Positions 5,745 to 8,486 of a DNA stretch of 8,486 bases are shown here, piece by piece. The stretch covers positions 1-8,486 of the forward strand of contig CAZYWP010000133.1 of the NCBI GenBank assembly GCA_964651495.1, read 5' to 3'. Position numbers and translations under genes: made by a program. How positions within the stretch are numbered: position 1 is the stretch's first letter; each line of letters starts with the position of its first letter. The DNA is from CAZNVB01 sp964651495 (GTDB taxonomy: Bacteria > Acidobacteriota > Aminicenantia > Aminicenantales > UBA8522). The notes under the pieces are model-generated. The model saw only the letters and a list, made by a program, of their open reading frames with translations. It was not told the origin of the DNA and searched no databases.

Positions 5745-6938
5745 CTATCCTTTGCCCAAAGAGCGCATGTATTCCACGATGCCGTCGTAAATGCCCTGGG
5801 CGACCTGCTTGCGGTAGGCCGGGCTGCGCAGCCTATCCTCCTCCTGCTGGTTGCTCAGGTGGGAAATTTCGACCAGGACCGACGGCATTTCGCCGCCGAT
5901 GAGGACCCAGAAGGGGCCGCCCTTGACGCCCAGGCTCTCGACGGCACCGTAGTGCTGAGATAATGATTTTACCAAATTTCCCTGGATTTTTTCAGCCAGG
6001 TCCCGCGATTCCATGATTTTGCTGTTCCGGACGATTTTCTTGAGCGTGTCCGCCATCTCGCCGATCGTCTTGGTGGAAGTGGCGTTTTCCAGGGCGGCGA
6101 TTTCATTCACTCGGGAGTCGGGGCTGAAGTTGAGGTAAAAAGTCTCTATGCCCTTTCGCTTCCGGTTGCGGTGGGCGTTGGCATGGATAGAGATGAAGAG
6201 GTCCGCCTTCTTCTGGTTGGCGATGACAGGGCGGTTTTCCAGGGGGATAAAGATGTCCGATTCCCGCGTCAGGATGACCTCGAGCCCCTTTCCTTTGACC
6301 AGCAGGTCGCGGAGCTCGGCGGCGACAGCGAGGACGACGTCTTTTTCCTTCTGCCCCTTCTTGCTCATGGCTCCGGGGTCCTCTCCGCCGTGTCCGGGGT
6401 CAAGGACGATTGTCTTGATGCCCAGGCCGAGCTGGCGGGCCATGCTGTAGCCGGAGGGCGTCGGCTCGGGGGGCTGGGGCGGCTTTTCAGTCGGCCCCGC
6501 CGGCGGCTGCAACGCGGGCAGGGCGGCCGGCTCTCGGGGATAGATATCCATGACCACGCGAAAAGGGTCGAACAGAGGAAAGACCTGATAGCGCTCGACC
6601 TTGGCCATATCCAGCTCGGCGACGACCCGAACTATGGTCGGGGTTCTCTGGGCGATGCGGACCTCCTTCAGGTAATCGCACTTGGCCGAGAATGTCTTAC
6701 CGTGGAGAATAGGGTTCAGCCGAGCCTTATGGATGTCTATAAAAATCCGGTCGGGATTCTTGATCTCGGCGGAGGTGAAATTTCTCTGTCCGCCGACGTC
6801 GACCACAATCCGGGTGTGGGTGGGATGGGTGTAGGTGCGGAGGTCATAGACCTCGACGGTCGGTTCCTGGCCGGAGAGAAAAGCAAAAAAAAGGAGGAAG
6901 GCGACGGTGATAATGAGGCTCAGGCGCAATCGATCCAC
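5745..6938 (-). CDS. N-acetylmuramoyl-L-alanine amidase (AMIN + Amidase_3, AmiC-like)
   Basis: 397 residues; a zinc amidase that cleaves stem peptides from murein glycan strands in the periplasm during cell separation or remodelling. Residues 1-23 are a Sec-type signal (RLRLS, then a hydrophobic core ITVAFLLFFAFLSG). An AMIN domain (about 27-133; VEVYDLRTYTHPTHTRIVVDV at its start) targets the protein to the septum or murein. A proline-rich linker (about 134-163) leads to the Amidase_3 domain (about 175-392). Zinc ligands are His183 (VLDPGHGG), Glu198 (QKEKDV) and His252 (SIHANAH), and the catalytic Glu357 is in VLVEISHLSN. The start is GTG at 6938; an in-frame TGA upstream excludes a much longer protein. 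The ribosome binding site is weak. The gene lies 58 bp after apgM and 5 bp before DUF362. Confidence 0.95.
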   Translation of the reverse strand: MDRLRLSLIITVAFLLFFAFLSGQEPTVEVYDLRTYTHPTHTRIVVDVGGQRNFTSAEIKNPDRIFIDIHKARLNPILHGKTFSAKCDYLKEVRIAQRTPTIVRVVAELDMAKVERYQVFPLFDPFRVVMDIYPREPAALPALQPPAGPTEKPPQPPEPTPSGYSMARQLGLGIKTIVLDPGHGGEDPGAMSKKGQKEKDVVLAVAAELRDLLVKGKGLEVILTRESDIFIPLENRPVIANQKKADLFISIHANAHRNRKRKGIETFYLNFSPDSRVNEIAALENATSTKTIGEMADTLKKIVRNSKIMESRDLAEKIQGNLVKSLSQHYGAVESLGVKGGPFWVLIGGEMPSVLVEISHLSNQQEEDRLRSPAYRKQVAQGIYDGIVEYMRSLGKG

Positions 6939-6953
6939 AACTAATTCTCGCTT

Positions 6954-6982
6954 ATAATATAAAAATAATCAGGAATGTTCAA
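6954..6982 (-). promoter_or_regulatory. Promoter-like sequence upstream of the amidase gene
   Basis: On the minus strand TTGAAC (6982-6977) and TATTAT (6959-6954) are separated by 17 bp, close to the sigma-70 consensus. The segment is AT-rich and sits just after the apgM stop. A start around 6947 would leave a leader of only about 8 nt before the GTG, consistent with the weak ribosome binding site. It would let amidase-DUF362-polyferredoxin be expressed apart from apgM. Confidence 0.5.
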
Positions 6983-6996
6983 CCGGCGCCGCGTCC

Positions 6997-8199
6997 TCAG
7001 GCGCCGTATTTCTTGAGCTTCCCGGCGTGGGCGAGAAGGAGCGGCATGGCCTGGAGCGCCGGGAAACGGCCCAGATAGCCCCGGCTGCAGGCCCTCTCCG
7101 AGAACTCCGTCACATCGTCGGGAAAGGCGGACCTGGCGGCAATGAGAAAGGGGTTGGGATGCCAGGAATGGGACTTAAGGAGACAGGGAGTCGAGTGGTC
7201 GGAAGTGACCGCCAGCACGTCGGGCCCAAGGGCTTCCAGGCGGGGGATGAAGGCATCGACCTCTTCGATAGCCCGGACCTTGGCGTCGAAGTTGCCATCC
7301 TCGCCGGCGGAGTCGGTCTTTTTATAGTGGACGTAGAAGAAGTCGTGAGCGCTGTAGCCGGCTTCGACGGCGGCGAAGAGGTCGGGGGTTTCAGATCCCG
7401 CTTCCAATACGTGCATGCCAAGGAGCCTGGCCAGCCCCTTGTACATGGGGTAGTTGGCGACAGCGGCCGGCCTGATCTTGTAGAGTTCGGCCATGGTCGG
7501 CAGGGCCGGGAACTTGGAGAACCCGCGCAGCAGGACGGTATTAGCGGCCTCGAGGTCGCTGAGGATGGTGGTGGCTTCGTCGAGAAACCGGTTGACGACC
7601 TCGGCCGTCCTTGCCGCTTCGGGGGAGAGCGGCTGGGTGTAGGCGCGCGGTTTGTGGTCCTTTTGCGGGTCGGCATCGGAAAGGGCGTCGCTGAGTCCCG
7701 GGCCGCTGAACTTGGCCACGAAACGGTGCTCCTTCCCGGGATAGAGGGTGACCGCAATTCCCTCCCGCGGCTTAAGCGCAGCGTTCACCCGGCGGCAGAG
7801 CTTCTCATTCTCCGCAGTCGGGATCCGTCCGGCCCGGCGGTCAACAATCAGGCCGTTTTTGAAGGTGGCATAATTTCCCCGGGCGACGAGGTCTTCCTTG
7901 CCGACCTCGACGCCCGAGCCGAGGGCTTCGAGGATGCCCCGGCCGAGCTGGTAGCGAAGCGGGTCGTAGCCGAAGAGAGCGAGGTGGGACGGACCGCTGC
8001 CGGGAGTGATGCCGCGGGAGACGGGATCGGTCAGCCCGCAGACGCCCGTCCGGGCGAGCCGGTCGAGGTTCGGAGCATGCGCTCTTTCGAGGGACGTCTT
8101 GCCCTGCACGGGCAGCCCGCCCAGTCCGTCCAGGACGAGAAGAATGATTTTAGACGGCGTGGCCACCGATAGTTCTTTGGCCAGCGTTTCCCACTCCAT
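6997..8199 (-). CDS. apgM: Cofactor-independent phosphoglycerate mutase, archaeal type
   Basis: 400 residues, a typical ApgM length. It interconverts 3- and 2-phosphoglycerate in glycolysis and gluconeogenesis in the cytoplasm, without 2,3-bisphosphoglycerate. It belongs to the alkaline phosphatase superfamily with a two-metal site. Motifs are KIILLVLDGLGG (17-28, metal-binding Asp24), ERAHAPNLDRLARTG (38-52), GITPGSGPSHLALFGYDP (63-80, nucleophile probably Ser68), RGILEALGSG (87-96), FFYVHYKKTDSAGEDGN (287-303), VTSDHSTP (331-338; Asp334 and His335) and HSWHPNP (344-350). The ATG at 8199 has GAGGAA just upstream and an in-frame TGA at 8208-8206, which fixes the upstream limit. Many bacteria use GpmI or GpmA; the archaeal-type enzyme occurs in scattered bacterial phyla. 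Whether another mutase exists in this genome cannot be seen here. Confidence 0.95.
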   Translation of the reverse strand: MEWETLAKELSVATPSKIILLVLDGLGGLPVQGKTSLERAHAPNLDRLARTGVCGLTDPVSRGITPGSGPSHLALFGYDPLRYQLGRGILEALGSGVEVGKEDLVARGNYATFKNGLIVDRRAGRIPTAENEKLCRRVNAALKPREGIAVTLYPGKEHRFVAKFSGPGLSDALSDADPQKDHKPRAYTQPLSPEAARTAEVVNRFLDEATTILSDLEAANTVLLRGFSKFPALPTMAELYKIRPAAVANYPMYKGLARLLGMHVLEAGSETPDLFAAVEAGYSAHDFFYVHYKKTDSAGEDGNFDAKVRAIEEVDAFIPRLEALGPDVLAVTSDHSTPCLLKSHSWHPNPFLIAARSAFPDDVTEFSERACSRGYLGRFPALQAMPLLLAHAGKLKKYGA

Positions 8200-8322
8200 G
8201 ATTCCTCACTATACCGAAAAAGATATGGGGACACAATACTCAATTCCTGCTGTAAGCATCTCTGCTCAGGTGATGGGGATGAGCTCCTTGGAGGCGAAGA
8301 TTTATGCTCAGGGAAGGACATT
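8200..8322. other. Gap between mutS2 end and apgM, with a possible promoter
   Basis: 123 bp with no gene. On the minus strand TTGTGT and TATAGT (8213-8208) lie 17 bp apart, a fair promoter match. However, transcription from it would begin nearly at the apgM ATG and omit the ribosome binding site, so it is doubtful. An 8-bp direct repeat TGCTCAGG occurs at 8263-8270 and 8305-8312. No U-tract terminator after the mutS2 stop was found. Confidence 0.35.
8227..8245. repeat. Possible dispersed-repeat fragment (GGGGACACAATACT type)
   Basis: The segment GGGGACACAATACTCAATT resembles a sequence that I recall recurring in bacterial intergenic DNA near REP-associated Y1 transposases. That is memory, not a search. 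No second copy and no transposase gene are in the window. Confidence 0.25.
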
Positions 8323-8486
8323 TTATTCGCCCTTTTTTAGAATGACCTCGGTGGCGCCCCAGCCACCGCCGGCCAGGTCGGCCGTCTTGAAGCTGGCGAC
8401 ATGAGGATTTCTGGCGAGCAGGCTCTGGACGGTCCGCCGGAGCGCTCCCGTCCCCTTGCCGTGGATGATCCGGACTTGATAAATCC
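8323..8486 (-). CDS. mutS2: MutS2-like protein, C-terminal Smr domain, 5'-truncated by window edge
   Basis: 53 residues plus a TAA (8325-8323) are visible; the rest lies beyond the window. The peptide has VRIIHGKGTGALRRTVQSLL, the HGKGTG motif that is a hallmark of Smr domains, followed by NPHVASFKTAD and GGGWGATEVIL, the usual Smr ending. MutS2 proteins are ATPases with a C-terminal Smr nuclease-like domain, linked to suppression of recombination and to rescue of collided ribosomes. The upstream ATPase domain is not visible, so a stand-alone Smr protein cannot be excluded. It is transcribed toward apgM across a 123-bp gap. Confidence 0.82.
   Translation of the reverse strand, partial: IYQVRIIHGKGTGALRRTVQSLLARNPHVASFKTADLAGGGWGATEVILKKGE

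Noticed and set aside
6171..6944. 257-codon plus-strand frame opposite the amidase
   Set aside because: Antisense shadow of a high-GC gene; composition is Gly/Asp/Leu-biased with no motif, and the amidase on the other strand has a complete set of catalytic residues.
7027..8172. 381-codon plus-strand frame opposite apgM
   Set aside because: Long because of GC bias; it mirrors apgM, which has clear family motifs throughout.
8031..8321. 96-codon minus-strand frame starting right after mutS2
   Set aside because: It overlaps apgM out of frame; the peptide is low-complexity Ser/Pro/Arg without family features.

Overview
The window is GC-rich bacterial chromosomal DNA with ordinary metabolic and cell-envelope genes. 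It is organised as a plus-strand block (about 1-2777) facing a minus-strand block (about 3258-8486), with a repeat-filled convergent gap between them. The gene mix is an ETF pair, a MutS2/Smr end, the archaeal-type phosphoglycerate mutase ApgM, an AMIN-domain murein amidase, two Tat-type precursors and a membrane polyferredoxin. It suggests a diderm, probably anaerobic bacterium. An Acidobacteriota/Aminicenantes-like or deltaproteobacterial-like source fits, but this is an impression and no marker gene is present to settle it.

Plus strand: the 3' part of etfB (cut by the window edge) is followed by a complete etfA, together encoding the electron transfer flavoprotein. About 120 bp later comes an S66-family (LD-carboxypeptidase-like) peptidase with a twin-arginine-type N-terminus.

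Convergent gap (2778-3257): no credible gene. It holds two palindromic elements that share 11-bp terminal inverted repeats (GTCATTGCGAG) and lie in opposite orientations, a short A-rich direct repeat, and a G-run cluster that fits the G-quadruplex pattern.

Minus strand, in transcription order: the C-terminal Smr domain of a MutS2-like protein (cut by the window edge), apgM, an AMIN plus Amidase_3 N-acetylmuramoyl-L-alanine amidase, a Tat-type DUF362 protein, and a six-cluster membrane polyferredoxin. The last three genes are tightly packed (5-nt gap, then 20-bp overlap). A promoter-like sequence lies just upstream of the amidase.

The most interesting unit is the DUF362/polyferredoxin pair. 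The polyferredoxin looks like a NapH-type membrane protein fused to a NapG/MauM-type ferredoxin, with what appears to be the old NapG twin-arginine signal now internal. The DUF362 protein has only two cysteines, so any iron-sulfur electron supply would have to come from its translationally coupled neighbour. This may be a membrane-associated redox module of unknown substrate. No CRISPR array, tRNA, rRNA or complete transposon was seen.
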